Source: Hahellaceae bacterium (GTDB lineage Bacteria > Pseudomonadota > Gammaproteobacteria > Pseudomonadales > Oleiphilaceae). From it: a stretch of 64,000 nucleotides of DNA. Positions 46,090 through 55,691 of the stretch are shown one piece after another. The stretch lies in contig JADJWY010000009.1 of NCBI GenBank assembly GCA_016716085.1, positions 186,001 to 250,000 on the forward strand, read 5' to 3'. Every line of letters starts with the position of its first letter. Within the stretch, counting starts at the first letter, position 1. The position numbers and the translations under genes were made by a program. Under the pieces are notes generated by a model. That model ran no database searches, was not told where the DNA came from, and worked only from the letters and a program-made list of their open reading frames with translations.

Positions 46090-46121
46090 TCACTTGCAAC
46101 TGAACCACGTGGGAGGGTCTC

Positions 46122-46754
46122 ATGCAAACGCTTAAAACACTCAGATGGGTAGCATTTATCAGTCTCTGGTTTGCAATGTCCGGTACTACGTGGGCGGAAG
46201 AGTTTGTTGCGGGTAAAGATTATGTTGTGCTTCCAAAGGAAGTGCCGACATCTGATCCCTCCAAAATCGAGGTGGTCGAAATTTTCTGGTACGGCTGTCC
46301 CCACTGCTACGACTTTAATCCCCTGGTTAAATCATGGGTTGAATCGCTGCCTGAGGATGTAGACTTCTCTTATTTGCCCTCAACTGGTGGGGCGGTGTCC
46401 AAGGTTCATGCGCGGGCATTTTATACGGCGCGCGCCTTGGGTAAGCTGGATGATTTGCATCAGGTTCTCTTTGATACGCTTATTAAAGAGCGAAAAACGC
46501 TCAATAATGAAGATGAGGTGGTGGGCCTTTTTGTGACGCGTGGGCTTGAGGAAAGCCTGGTTCGAAAAACTTACAATTCGCCAGGAGTTGGGGCGAAAGT
46601 CGAGGCGGCTTATCAGCGCGCAATCGGTTATCAGTCAGCCTATGTGCCTGCGCTGGTGGTCAATGGCAAGTATCGTATCGGCGCAAGCGAGGCGGGTTCC
46701 TTTACGCGGATGCTGCAAGTAGCGGACTATCTGATTGGCCTTGAACGGCATTAG
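46122..46754 (+). CDS. dsbA: thiol:disulphide interchange protein DsbA
   Basis: The 210-residue periplasmic oxidase has a signal peptide ending near GTTWAEE, active site CPHC (FWYGCPHCYDFN) and cis-Pro loop YVPALVVNGKY. It introduces disulphides into secreted proteins. GGGAGG precedes the ATG. It overlaps the next gene's GTG by one base. Confidence 0.94.
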   Translation: MQTLKTLRWVAFISLWFAMSGTTWAEEFVAGKDYVVLPKEVPTSDPSKIEVVEIFWYGCPHCYDFNPLVKSWVESLPEDVDFSYLPSTGGAVSKVHARAFYTARALGKLDDLHQVLFDTLIKERKTLNNEDEVVGLFVTRGLEESLVRKTYNSPGVGAKVEAAYQRAIGYQSAYVPALVVNGKYRIGASEAGSFTRMLQVADYLIGLERH

Positions 46755-47644
46755 TGCGTCAGGCTCTCGGGCACATGGTTGCTCAATGGGTTAAGGGCTT
46801 ATCCGATCGCTTGCTTTCTCGCTCAGGAAAGGCTGGGGGGGATCGCCCCGCTGTGCATGAGCCTGCGTTTGAGTCTTTTCCGCACCATCGCCATGTCCGT
46901 CTGATTACCTTCAATATACAGGTCGGTATCACGACCGGTGCTTACCGTCATTATCTTACCCGCAGCTGGCAGCACCTGCTTCCAACGCCTCAGCGTCTGC
47001 GCAATCTTGATCGGATTGCTGTTTTGCTAAAGCAATACGATGTGGTGGCGCTTCAGGAGTGTGATGGCGGGAGCATTCGCAGCGGTAACGTCAATCAAGT
47101 GCAGTACCTGGCGGAGCGTTCTGGCCATCCCTTCTGGTATCAGCAGCTTAACCGCAATCTGGGGCGCTTTGCCCAGCATAGTAATGGTCTGTTGAGTCGT
47201 TTTAAGCCCCTTTCGGTGGAGGAAGTGCGTTTACCGGGTTTGATTCCGGGGCGCGGTGCAATCGTGGTCAAATATGGTCGGCCTGAAGAGCCGCTGATAC
47301 TGGTGATGCTGCACCTGGCGCTGGGCGCTAAAACGCAGCGGCAGCAGTTGGCGCATGTGGTTGACGTTATTCGTCCCTATCGCCATGTGGTCTTTATGGG
47401 TGACTTTAATTGCCATGCGGATCGCTTGTTGCAGGAGACGGCCTTGGGAGACCTGGATTTACACCCCTTGCCCGTGCAGATGAAGAGTTTTCCCAGTTGG
47501 CGACCTGAGCGAAGCCTGGATCATATTCTGGTAAGCAGCACGCTGAAAATCCGAAATGCGGGGGTTGTTTGCTTCCCGGTGTCAGATCATCTTCCGGTGG
47601 CGCTGGATATTGGTTTGCCGGAAGGCTACTTCGGCGAGGGGTGA
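46754..47644 (+). CDS. endonuclease/exonuclease/phosphatase-family protein
   Basis: The 296-residue protein has the EEP fold motifs ITFNIQVG, ALQECDGG, MLHLALG, MGDFNCHAD, LDHILVS and VSDHLPVALDI, all catalytic residues present. Start is GTG 46754, overlapping the dsbA stop, or ATG 46775. The same position after dsbA is occupied by an EEP gene in Pseudomonas. Substrate, DNA or a phosphodiester or phosphate ester, is unknown. Confidence 0.87.
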   Translation: MRQALGHMVAQWVKGLSDRLLSRSGKAGGDRPAVHEPAFESFPHHRHVRLITFNIQVGITTGAYRHYLTRSWQHLLPTPQRLRNLDRIAVLLKQYDVVALQECDGGSIRSGNVNQVQYLAERSGHPFWYQQLNRNLGRFAQHSNGLLSRFKPLSVEEVRLPGLIPGRGAIVVKYGRPEEPLILVMLHLALGAKTQRQQLAHVVDVIRPYRHVVFMGDFNCHADRLLQETALGDLDLHPLPVQMKSFPSWRPERSLDHILVSSTLKIRNAGVVCFPVSDHLPVALDIGLPEGYFGEG

Positions 47645-47693
47645 ACCGTTGAGGGCGAAGGTTTGGTGAATTGTTACCGTAACTGACAGCTAT

Positions 47694-47730
47694 AAAAAAA
47701 CCGCGATAAGCAGTGCTTTCGCGGTTTTTT
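47694..47730. terminator. bidirectional intrinsic terminator
   Basis: Seven A, then CCGCGA, a 12-base interval that can itself pair (AAGC/GCTT), TCGCGG and six T. It works in both directions, ending the EEP gene on the plus strand and rpmG on the minus strand. Confidence 0.9.
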
Positions 47731-47745
47731 GTTGCCTCAATCAAA

Positions 47746-47901
47746 TTACTTGATCTTGGCTTCTTTGTAGTTAACGTGCTTGCGAATAACGGGATCAAAC
47801 TTTTTGATCTCCATTTTTTCGGGCATGTTACGCTTGTTTTTGGTGGTGGTGTAAAAGTGGCCAGTGCCAGCTGATGATACCAGACGGATTTTTTCGCGCA
47901 T
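47746..47901 (-). CDS. rpmG: 50S ribosomal protein L33
   Basis: The 51-residue protein reads MREKIRLVSSAGTGHFYTTT and ends VIRKHVNYKEAKIK, a clear L33 of the zinc-free type (no cysteines). It follows rpmB after 11 bases, the usual rpmB-rpmG operon. The strong terminator at 47694 lies after its stop. Confidence 0.97.
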   Translation of the reverse strand: MREKIRLVSSAGTGHFYTTTKNKRNMPEKMEIKKFDPVIRKHVNYKEAKIK

Positions 47902-47912
47902 GTTCGGACTCC

Positions 47913-48149
47913 TTAAGCCTTGCCGCCACGAGCACGGATGTCAGACAGAACGGCGTCGATGCCTTTCTTGTCGATAATGCGCATGCCCTTAGTTGATACT
48001 CGCAGTTTTACAAAGCGTTTTTCGCTTTCAAGCCAAAACCGGTGCGTTTGCAGGTTAGGCAGAAAACGGCGCTTCGTCTTGTTGTTCGCATGTGAAACAT
48101 TGTTTCCGGTCGCAGGGCCTTTGCCTGTAACCTGACATACTCTTGACAT
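47913..48149 (-). CDS. rpmB: 50S ribosomal protein L28
   Basis: The 78-residue protein starts MSRVCQVTGKGPATGNNVSH and has KTKRRFLPNLQ and RVSTKGMRIIDKKG, all standard L28. First gene of the rpmB-rpmG operon. It keeps only one of the Cys of zinc-binding L28 forms. Confidence 0.97.
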   Translation of the reverse strand: MSRVCQVTGKGPATGNNVSHANNKTKRRFLPNLQTHRFWLESEKRFVKLRVSTKGMRIIDKKGIDAVLSDIRARGGKA

Positions 48150-48274
48150 CTCTCGCCTCCAACCCCTTGGGGTTTATTCTGACGGCCCTAGCCGTGATTC
48201 CTTCAAAGCCGGGTTGTATCACGGCTGACCTGCAGTGAATGACCTGAACCCGGTCCAATAAAATTGAGCGCGAC

Positions 48275-48303
48275 TTTATATCAGATTTTAGCCAGTCAAG
48301 CAA
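48275..48303 (-). promoter_or_regulatory. candidate sigma-70 promoter for rpmB-rpmG
   Basis: On the minus strand TTGCTT (48298-48303) and TATAAA (48275-48280) are 17 bases apart, about 125 bases before rpmB. The predicted transcription start is near 48268. The remaining leader is long enough to hold regulation, but I see no clear structure in it. Confidence 0.4.
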
Positions 48304-48343
48304 AACTATTTTGCTTTGGCGTGCTTGTTTTTCGCGCACATGT

Positions 48344-49009
48344 TTACATCATACCACGTTCAGCCATCGATACCGTGATGCCGTCGCCGACGATGAAATG
48401 GTCGAGCACCGAAACGTCGATTGTTTTCAGTGTGGCGATGAGTGTTTGCGTGATGTGTTTGTCTGCGCTGCTGGGCTCCGGCGCACCGGAGGGGTGATTG
48501 TGTGCAAGGATCACGGCCGCTGCATTATGGTGTAACGTGCGGCGGATGACTTCGCGTGGATGAACCTGAGCCTGATTCAGCGTGCCGGTGAACAGGATCT
48601 CTGACGCGATGACGCGGTGCTGCGAGTCCAGAAAAATAACCCGGAAGGCTTCGTGCGGTAAATGTCGCATCGTTGCCTGCAAATAGGTGCGGGCCTGGTC
48701 TGGCGAATGTACGGCATGTGAGCGTTCGTAAGTGGCGCTGAGATAACGCCGGGCAAGTTCCATGATGGCTTGCAGTTGGGTCGCTTTAGCGGGGCCGAGC
48801 CCCTTGATATTGCCGTAGTGTCTGGCCTCAAGCTCCAGCAGTCCGCGAAGGCCGCCAAAGCGTTCGAGCAGTTGCGCAGCCAGCTGCAGTGCCGTTGTAC
48901 CTTTGAATCCGGTGCGAATAAAAAGGGCGAGTAATTCCGTGTCACTCAATGCTGTGGGGCCGAGCGCCAGGAGTTTTTCCCGGGGCGCCAGTTGGTTTGA
49001 TCCGTCCAT
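48344..49009 (-). CDS. radC: RadC/JAB-domain protein
   Basis: The 221-residue protein has helix-hairpin-helix-like segments (YGNIKGLGPAKATQLQA) and the JAMM metal motif LAHNHPSGAPEPSSADKH. Despite the name, a role in recombination repair is not established. It diverges from coaBC, with the order radC/coaBC/dut/algC as in Pseudomonas. Confidence 0.95.
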   Translation of the reverse strand: MDGSNQLAPREKLLALGPTALSDTELLALFIRTGFKGTTALQLAAQLLERFGGLRGLLELEARHYGNIKGLGPAKATQLQAIMELARRYLSATYERSHAVHSPDQARTYLQATMRHLPHEAFRVIFLDSQHRVIASEILFTGTLNQAQVHPREVIRRTLHHNAAAVILAHNHPSGAPEPSSADKHITQTLIATLKTIDVSVLDHFIVGDGITVSMAERGMM

Positions 49010-49111
49010 GATCCTGTCTTAACTCCTTGTTTCTACCAGTCGCATCCATGCGAGGGTGGTGCTATCTTAGCCCGTATTGGGTCAGATTTAAATCAGGGTG
49101 GCAGGGGAGCA

Positions 49112-50341
49112 ATGCAGATCGTCGTAGGCGTGACAGGCGGAATCGCCGCATATAAAGCGGCGGAAATCGTGCGTCGGCTGATTAAAGCGGGGCATGAGGT
49201 TCAGGTTGTAATGACGGAGGGGGCCAAGGCGTTCGTGATGCCGATGACCTTTCAGGCGCTGAGTGGCAGGCCCGTGCGCGATGCACTGCTGGATCCCCAG
49301 GCAGAGCAGGGAATGGGGCACATCGAATTGGCCCGGTGGGCTGATTTGATCTTAATTGCGCCGGCCTCGGCGAACTGTCTGGCGCGTCTGGCTGCAGGCA
49401 TGGCCGACGATCTCCTGACGACCGTGGTGCTGGCCAGTCGTGCGCCCCTGTATATTGCCCCGGCAATGAATCAGGTGATGTGGGAAAGTCCGTTGACTGC
49501 GCGGAACGTCAGGCAGCTCAGCGAAGTCCGTGGCAATGTTACCGTGCTGGGGCCAGATCAGGGCGAGCAGGCCTGTGGTGATGTGGGGCCGGGCCGCCTG
49601 CTGGAACCCGATGCGCTGGTCGAACAGCTGTTGGCGCTAAATTCTCCTGGCGCGGCCGCTCGTTCTGCGGACATGGATATGCGGGGGCTCACCGTCGTTA
49701 TTACCAGCGGACCGACGCGCGAACGGCTTGATCCCGTGCGCTATCTAAGCAATGACAGCTCTGGGAAGATGGGGTTTGCGTTGGCGGCTGCCGCTCAAAC
49801 GCGGGGCGCAAAAGTGATTCTGGTTGCCGGGCCGGTTCATCTGCCGACACCGGCAGGGGTCTCCCGTATGGATATCGAATCAGCGCGAGAGATGCAGGAG
49901 GCGGTCATGTCGGTGATTTCCGCAGCGGATATTTTTATCGGTGCCGCTGCCGTGGCGGATTTTCGGCCGGTGTTGAGTCAGTCTCAAAAAATTAAAAAGT
50001 CGGGTGATCAGACACTGGAGCTAAAGCTGGAACAGAACCCAGATATTCTGGCGGGCGTCGCGGCGCTGGACAATGCGCCGTTTACCGTCGGATTTGCGGC
50101 TGAGACCCAGAATCTTGAGACCTACGCCCGTGACAAGTTGACACGCAAACGGCTCAGGATGATTATTGGTAATAATGTCAGCCGTGCTGATATCGGGTTC
50201 AATAGCGAATACAACGAAGTTCTGGTTATCACGCCCTCGTCAACCACCCCCATCGACAGACAATTGAAGTCAGAGTTAGCGGGTGTATTGATGGATCAAA
50301 TCATGCGAGAATTCAACGCACTGTCTCGTTCTTCAGGATAA
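49112..50341 (+). CDS. coaBC: bifunctional phosphopantothenoylcysteine decarboxylase/synthetase
   Basis: CoaBC makes phosphopantetheine from phosphopantothenate and cysteine in two steps. The N-terminal flavin decarboxylase half has VGVTGGIAAYKAAE, catalytic His in the IELARW/MGH region, and PAMNQVMW. The C-terminal synthetase half has VITSGPTRERLDPVRYLSN, SSGKMGFALA and KIKKS. 409 residues, full length. Confidence 0.96.
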   Translation: MQIVVGVTGGIAAYKAAEIVRRLIKAGHEVQVVMTEGAKAFVMPMTFQALSGRPVRDALLDPQAEQGMGHIELARWADLILIAPASANCLARLAAGMADDLLTTVVLASRAPLYIAPAMNQVMWESPLTARNVRQLSEVRGNVTVLGPDQGEQACGDVGPGRLLEPDALVEQLLALNSPGAAARSADMDMRGLTVVITSGPTRERLDPVRYLSNDSSGKMGFALAAAAQTRGAKVILVAGPVHLPTPAGVSRMDIESAREMQEAVMSVISAADIFIGAAAVADFRPVLSQSQKIKKSGDQTLELKLEQNPDILAGVAALDNAPFTVGFAAETQNLETYARDKLTRKRLRMIIGNNVSRADIGFNSEYNEVLVITPSSTTPIDRQLKSELAGVLMDQIMREFNALSRSSG

Positions 50342-50349
50342 TCTTCGTT

Positions 50350-50808
50350 TTGAAACCGCACTTACAAGTCAAACTTCTGGACGCCCGACTGGGCGATTCT
50401 ATTCCATTGCCTTCCTATGCCACCGCCGGTTCTGCCGGGATGGATCTGCGCGCCTGTCTGGAAGAGGCTGTTGTGCTGCAGCCGGGGGCGACGCTGCTGA
50501 TTCCCACCGGGATGGCGATTCATCTGGATGATCCAGGGCTGGCGGCCGTCCTGCTCCCCCGTTCGGGGCTGGGGCACAAGCATGGCATTGTTTTGGGCAA
50601 TCTGGTGGGGCTCATCGACTCGGATTATCAGGGGCAACTGATGGTGTCCTGTTGGAATCGGGGGAGTGAGCCCTTCACCATCAATGTCGGCGACCGTATT
50701 GCGCAAATGGTCATAGTGCCGGTTGTGCAGGTTGAACTGCAGCTGGTTGACGCCTTTTCCAGCTCTGACCGCGGAGCAGGTGGATTCGGTTCTACGGGTA
50801 AAGCCTGA
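50350..50808 (+). CDS. dut: dUTP pyrophosphatase
   Basis: The 152-residue trimeric dUTPase has motifs AGMDLRAC, PRSGLGHKHGIVLGN, GLIDSDYQGQL, RIAQMV and the C-terminal RGAGGFGSTG. It keeps uracil out of DNA. The start is a TTG at 50350; no upstream ATG is in frame, and AGGA lies 10 bases before. It follows coaBC closely. Confidence 0.95.
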   Translation: MKPHLQVKLLDARLGDSIPLPSYATAGSAGMDLRACLEEAVVLQPGATLLIPTGMAIHLDDPGLAAVLLPRSGLGHKHGIVLGNLVGLIDSDYQGQLMVSCWNRGSEPFTINVGDRIAQMVIVPVVQVELQLVDAFSSSDRGAGGFGSTGKA

Positions 50809-50866
50809 CGCCCAAGTGCTGCTATGCTGTTATAGATAGATGGGTCTCGGATAAGGGAGTGCAACT

Positions 50867-53455
50867 TTGGCATCCAAGAAAAAGCTGACATTGGGGGGCT
50901 CGGTTTTTTATACCTCGATGGCGATTGTAATGGGCGTATTGGTGGCCTTGGCTGGCGCACTCGCCTTTTTCATGGTTTTGCAGGGTGCAGATGCCCAGAT
51001 CACCCAGCAGGCGCGCGATGATCGGCTGGCGCTCTTTCGTCAGTGGGTTGTCACAGAGATGACCAATGTGCAAACGGGGGCTCAAACGGTCGCCGCAACC
51101 CTGCAACCCCTCTCGTCAGACAAATGGCGAAGCGCGGTGGCGGCACTGCCAGAACGTATCCCAGACCTGCGTCGTGTGGTTCCCTTTGCCAGGGGGCAGG
51201 TTGCCCGCGATGAGCATGCCGATTTACCGATCGGTTTCGCGGCCTCGGAGATGCTTAAGCAAGTGGAAGCGGGTGAAGCGGTTGCGCCGGCGGCATTTAA
51301 AGCCGCCAACAAACGTTGGTACCTGCAATACGCCGTCGCCATTTCCGATGCGCAAGGCCAACTGGCCGGAACGTTGCTGCTCATCTACGAGCCAGAGCAT
51401 TTACGCAAAGCACTGGCCTCTCTTCCTGCTGGAAAGTACGAGCTTTATCAGCTGGTCGATAAAGTCGACACGCTGGTTTTTGAGTCGGGTGAAGGAAGCG
51501 GTGACACGGTCTCTGCCGAGGTGCCGGGGTTGGGCTGGAAAGTGGCTTATACCTTGCCTGTCTCAAGCCTGCTGAATTCTGCCTACGGCACGTATTGGTT
51601 GTTGATTCTGATTTCCGCACTTCTGATTGCCGGAGCCGGATTCGGCATGATGTTTCTGTTTGGCAAGAAGGTGGCTCAGGACATTTCCTCCCTGGCAGCC
51701 TTTGCGGGAAATCTATTGGGAACGGGGTCCTCACCTGCGCCCAGGACACAATTCCCTCTGACCCGTCATGCCATGGACGTTCTGCAGCAATTGCGTAACC
51801 GTCGCGCACCGACTGAAAAGACCGCACCGGCTAAGGCTGCTGAAACTGCTGCGCCGGCAGAGACCGCTCCGCCCGTCCGGGAAGAGGATATGCCGAGTTC
51901 TCCGGCGCTTCCGGCGTCTGCGAAGGGCGGTGATGAGCCGCTGTTTTCAGGGGATGACGCGCTTGATTTATACGATGCGGATGAAGATCTGCTCGGGCTT
52001 CACGATGACAAACCCGCGTCGGAGAAATTGGACGGTGGCGGCGGCGCCCGGTCAGGGATGGGCATAGAGGAAGTCGATGCGGTCGAGGTCGATCCATCGA
52101 TTTTCAGGGCCTACGATATCCGGGGTGAAGCGGGTAAAAACCTTAACCCGGAGGTGATGACAGAAATCGGTCGTGCCCTGGGGGGTGAGGCATTGCAGCG
52201 AGGTCAGAAAACCCTTTGCCTTGGTCGGGATGGGCGTCATTCAAGTCCCGAGTTGGCGCAGGGGCTGGCGCGTGGACTGATGGAAACGGGGGTCACCGTG
52301 ATCGATCTGGGAGTGGTGCCGACGCCAGTGCTGTACTTTGCGACCCATTTTCTCAAGACCGGGTCGGGGGCCATGGTCACGGGCAGCCATAACCCACCCG
52401 AATATAATGGCGTTAAAATCGTGTTGGCCGGGCAGACACTGGCTGACGAGGGAATTCAGGCGCTGTTGGCGCGCATCAATACCCGCAATTACCCCTCTGG
52501 TGCAGGCAAGCTGGAGACCCGCTCGGTTGAGCAGGATTACATTGATACGATCGTTGGGGATATTGCGGTTGCAGCGCCGTTAAAGGTCGTTCTGGACGCA
52601 GGCAACGGTGCGGCGGGTGAAATTGCCCCTACGCTGATTGGGGAACTGGGTTGCGAGGTGCTGCCTCTGAACTGTGAGATTGATGGCCGCTTTCCGGCTC
52701 ACCATCCCGATCCGGGTAAGCCTGAAAACCTGCAGCAACTCATTGAAAAAGTCCGCGAAACCGGGGCGGATATTGGTATCGCCTTTGACGGTGATGGCGA
52801 CCGCCTGGGGGTTGTTACCAATACCGGGAAAATCATTTGGCCCGACCGCTTGTTGATGCTGTTTGCCAAGGATGTCGTGTCCCGCAATCCGGGGGCGGAT
52901 GTGTTGTTTGATGTGAAGTGCAGTCGCCGATTGAATGCCCTGATTTCAAGTTATGGCGGACGACCCATCATGTGGCGATCAGGTCACTCGGTCATGAAGG
53001 CTAAAATGCAGGAGACCGGCGCGTTGCTGGCGGGCGAGCTCAGTGGCCATATTTTCTTCAAGGAGCGCTGGTTCGGATTTGACGACGGTATATACTGTGC
53101 GGCGCGTTTGCTTGAGATTCTGGGGGTTGAAGAGGGTACCGTGGATGATGTCTTTGCGGACTTCCCTGAAGATCTCTCGACCCCGGAACTGGCGATTCCC
53201 GTGAGGGATGACACCAAGTTCCTGCTGATGGAGCGTTTAAAGGCGTCGGCCGATTGGGCCGGGGGCTCCGTATCAGCCATTGATGGTGTGCGTGTCGAGT
53301 TTGCGGATGGCTGGGGGCTATGCCGGGCCTCCAATACTACACCGACGCTGACGCTCAGGTTTGAAGCGGAAAGTGAGGACGCGATGAATCGCATCCAAAC
53401 CCTCTTCAAACAACAGATACTGGCGGTGGATGCCGCTTTGAAATTGCCCTTTTAG
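50867..53455 (+). CDS. algC: phosphomannomutase/phosphoglucomutase with membrane-anchored N-terminal extension
   Basis: This 862-residue protein has a C-terminal mutase of about 455 residues: FRAYDIRG, the phosphoserine loop AMVTGSHNPPEYNG (Ser near 506), the metal loop FDGDGDRLGV and the sugar loop GELSGHIFF. Before it lie two membrane helices (about 15-40 and 240-265) flanking a periplasmic domain, and a cytoplasmic Ala/Pro/Glu-rich linker (about 290-400). The start is a TTG at 50867 with AAGGGAG upstream. Pseudomonas AlgC has a comparable long form. The mutase serves exopolysaccharide and LPS precursors. Confidence 0.93.
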   Translation: MASKKKLTLGGSVFYTSMAIVMGVLVALAGALAFFMVLQGADAQITQQARDDRLALFRQWVVTEMTNVQTGAQTVAATLQPLSSDKWRSAVAALPERIPDLRRVVPFARGQVARDEHADLPIGFAASEMLKQVEAGEAVAPAAFKAANKRWYLQYAVAISDAQGQLAGTLLLIYEPEHLRKALASLPAGKYELYQLVDKVDTLVFESGEGSGDTVSAEVPGLGWKVAYTLPVSSLLNSAYGTYWLLILISALLIAGAGFGMMFLFGKKVAQDISSLAAFAGNLLGTGSSPAPRTQFPLTRHAMDVLQQLRNRRAPTEKTAPAKAAETAAPAETAPPVREEDMPSSPALPASAKGGDEPLFSGDDALDLYDADEDLLGLHDDKPASEKLDGGGGARSGMGIEEVDAVEVDPSIFRAYDIRGEAGKNLNPEVMTEIGRALGGEALQRGQKTLCLGRDGRHSSPELAQGLARGLMETGVTVIDLGVVPTPVLYFATHFLKTGSGAMVTGSHNPPEYNGVKIVLAGQTLADEGIQALLARINTRNYPSGAGKLETRSVEQDYIDTIVGDIAVAAPLKVVLDAGNGAAGEIAPTLIGELGCEVLPLNCEIDGRFPAHHPDPGKPENLQQLIEKVRETGADIGIAFDGDGDRLGVVTNTGKIIWPDRLLMLFAKDVVSRNPGADVLFDVKCSRRLNALISSYGGRPIMWRSGHSVMKAKMQETGALLAGELSGHIFFKERWFGFDDGIYCAARLLEILGVEEGTVDDVFADFPEDLSTPELAIPVRDDTKFLLMERLKASADWAGGSVSAIDGVRVEFADGWGLCRASNTTPTLTLRFEAESEDAMNRIQTLFKQQILAVDAALKLPF

Positions 53456-53467
53456 TAACAGGAAGTA

Positions 53468-54373
53468 GTGACCGATATGCTCGACAGAGAGTCCGCCGTT
53501 CAGGTAGCCACCGTTCTCAGCAAGGCCTTGCCTTACATTCAACGATTCAGTGGCAAAACCGTGGTGATTAAATATGGCGGTAATGCCATGACGGATGACG
53601 AACTCAAGCACAGTTTTGCCCGTGATGTCGTCATGATGAAGCTGGTTGGAATCAATCCGATTGTCGTTCATGGTGGAGGACCCCAGATTGGTGAGCTGCT
53701 CGAACGGCTCCAGATCAAAACACATTTCGTGAATGGCATGCGGGTCACGGACAGCGCCACCATGGATGTGGTCGAAATGGTGTTGGGTGGTCAGGTGAAC
53801 AAAGACATCGTTGCGCTGATCAACCGTAATGGCGGTAAGGCCATTGGTCTCACGGGTAAAGATGCGGACTTCATCCGCGCCCGCAAGCTGGAAGTCACCC
53901 GTGCGACGCCAGACATGCAAAAGCCGGAAATCATTGATATTGGTCATGTGGGCGAAGTCGCATCGGTGCGGGTCGAGGTCATTGAATGGCTGACCAACGG
54001 CGGCTTCATTCCGGTGATCGCGCCCATTGGTGTGGGACAGGATGGCAGTTCCTACAATATCAACGCCGACCTGGTTGCAGGCAAGGTGGCGGAAGTGTTG
54101 CAGGCGGAAAAGCTGATTCTGTTGACCAACATTGCAGGGCTGATGGATAAGCAGGGTAAAGTACTGACGGGGCTGAGTACTCAGCAGGTCGATGCCCTGA
54201 TTGCAGACGGTACCATTCACGGTGGCATGTTACCCAAGATTGGGTGCGCACTCAGCGCAGTCAATGCAGGCGTTAATAGTGTCCACATTATTGATGGCCG
54301 TGTGCCGCACGCGACCCTGCTGGAAATGTTCACTGACGAAGGGGTTGGTACCCTGATCACCCGACGAGGTTAA
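53468..54373 (+). CDS. argB: acetylglutamate kinase
   Basis: ArgB phosphorylates N-acetylglutamate in arginine synthesis. The 301-residue amino acid kinase has KYGGNAMTDDE, VVHGGGPQIGELL, and LLTNIAGLMDKQGKVL. The start is GTG 53468 with AGGAAG in front, or ATG 53477. Downstream in the same direction are an unknown membrane protein, argE and argA. Confidence 0.96.
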   Translation: MTDMLDRESAVQVATVLSKALPYIQRFSGKTVVIKYGGNAMTDDELKHSFARDVVMMKLVGINPIVVHGGGPQIGELLERLQIKTHFVNGMRVTDSATMDVVEMVLGGQVNKDIVALINRNGGKAIGLTGKDADFIRARKLEVTRATPDMQKPEIIDIGHVGEVASVRVEVIEWLTNGGFIPVIAPIGVGQDGSSYNINADLVAGKVAEVLQAEKLILLTNIAGLMDKQGKVLTGLSTQQVDALIADGTIHGGMLPKIGCALSAVNAGVNSVHIIDGRVPHATLLEMFTDEGVGTLITRRG

Positions 54374-54382
54374 GCAAGAGGC

Positions 54383-55681
54383 ATGGTACGTCGACTGTTA
54401 AAGGGCCTGGCCATTTGTGCGGCGCTTTATCTTGGCCTGAAGGCCTGGATGCAGTATCAAGCGTATGTCTGGCTGGAAGCAGTCAAGGCAGAGTATGCCA
54501 CGCTTGGTGGGTTGCAGTACGACTGGATGAATGTCTCTCCGGCCTTTGCTGAGATTACCCTGCATGGGGTTAAAATCAGCCCTTTCACCTTGCGGGAAAC
54601 GATCGCGGCCGATCAGGTTTCGTTGAAGGTAGGTGATCTGTCCCAGCTTATGATGCTGGGGCAAACGATCCGGCAGCAGGCTGATTTTCGCTGGCCCGAT
54701 GCCCTTAGCGTGAGTGTGAGCCAATTGCAGATACCGGTGACAGACCGTTGGACATCATACTGGGAGAATCCACTACCGGGTCTGACACCGGTCCTGATGC
54801 CTCCCTGTGGACCCCGAAGCGTATTCTCGGCTGACGATATCAAGGCAATGGGATGGAAGATCCTGGCTTTTGAGGGGGGCTTTCACTGGAACTTCGTGCC
54901 CGCTGAGCGCACACTCGATTTCCATGGGGAGGGTTCGCTACTGGATCTGGGACGTTTCACGCTGGCTTTAGATCTTTCTTCCTTTGAATGGCCGCGCGGT
55001 GAAGCCGCAGAGGCTCCACCTGCCCCCCGCCTCGAACGGTTCGATGTGAACCTGGAGGATCAGGGTGGTTTGTCACGTATAGCACGGTTTTGTGCTGACC
55101 CTGTCGGCGTTTCTGCTGAGCAATATCCGCTCAGGGCCTTCCGGCACAGTCAGACGCAGTTGGAGGCCATTGGTATTCGACTGGGTGAGGGTGTGACGGC
55201 GGGGCTCAAAGCGTTCTTCGGGGGCGGCAAGTCACTGCATGTGAAAGTGACGCCATCGGAGGGATTTGATTTGCCCACCTGGCTGATGCAGGCGCCTGAT
55301 AAGGTCGCAGACCAGCTGCCGGTCTATTTTGCCGTCGACGATCGTGTGGTGATCGATCCTTATTACGAGCTGCAATTTGAGCGCTTGATGCCCGCGTTGT
55401 TTCCGCCTCCTGAGACTGTGAAAGTGACCCCTGCCGCAGCACCCCGTAAGCCGTTGGACACGGCGAGTAAGCGCAAAAGTTACAGTGAGGTGGAGAAAGA
55501 TACGCTGGCCCTGTACGTGGGATTTCCAATCAAGCTCACCCATCGGGATGGCAAAATCACTACCGGTGTTTTGGGTGAAGTGTCTCCCTACAATGTTGAT
55601 ATTAAAGTCCCCATGGCCAGCGGTGACGTTGTCTTCCATGTGATCCCCCGCGATATTAAAAAAGTCGAAATTTATCAGTGA
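54383..55681 (+). CDS. membrane-anchored protein with possible LSm-like C-terminus
   Basis: The 432-residue protein has one N-terminal helix (LLKGLAICAALYLGLKAWM), then a long beta-rich region, perhaps periplasmic, resembling AsmA/DUF945-type repeats only loosely. The last 60 residues (YVGFPIKLTHRDGKITTGVL, then VPMASGDVVFHVIPRDIKKVE) look like an Sm-like small barrel. It lies between argB and argE, 9 bases after argB. I do not recognise the family, and no tie to arginine metabolism can be seen in the sequence. Confidence 0.75.
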   Translation: MVRRLLKGLAICAALYLGLKAWMQYQAYVWLEAVKAEYATLGGLQYDWMNVSPAFAEITLHGVKISPFTLRETIAADQVSLKVGDLSQLMMLGQTIRQQADFRWPDALSVSVSQLQIPVTDRWTSYWENPLPGLTPVLMPPCGPRSVFSADDIKAMGWKILAFEGGFHWNFVPAERTLDFHGEGSLLDLGRFTLALDLSSFEWPRGEAAEAPPAPRLERFDVNLEDQGGLSRIARFCADPVGVSAEQYPLRAFRHSQTQLEAIGIRLGEGVTAGLKAFFGGGKSLHVKVTPSEGFDLPTWLMQAPDKVADQLPVYFAVDDRVVIDPYYELQFERLMPALFPPPETVKVTPAAAPRKPLDTASKRKSYSEVEKDTLALYVGFPIKLTHRDGKITTGVLGEVSPYNVDIKVPMASGDVVFHVIPRDIKKVEIYQ

Positions 55682-55691
55682 TGTGTGGGCC

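Noticed and set aside
53318..54220. 300-codon open frame on the minus strand opposite argB
   Set aside because: It is antisense to a conserved enzyme, and its composition follows the argB codons.
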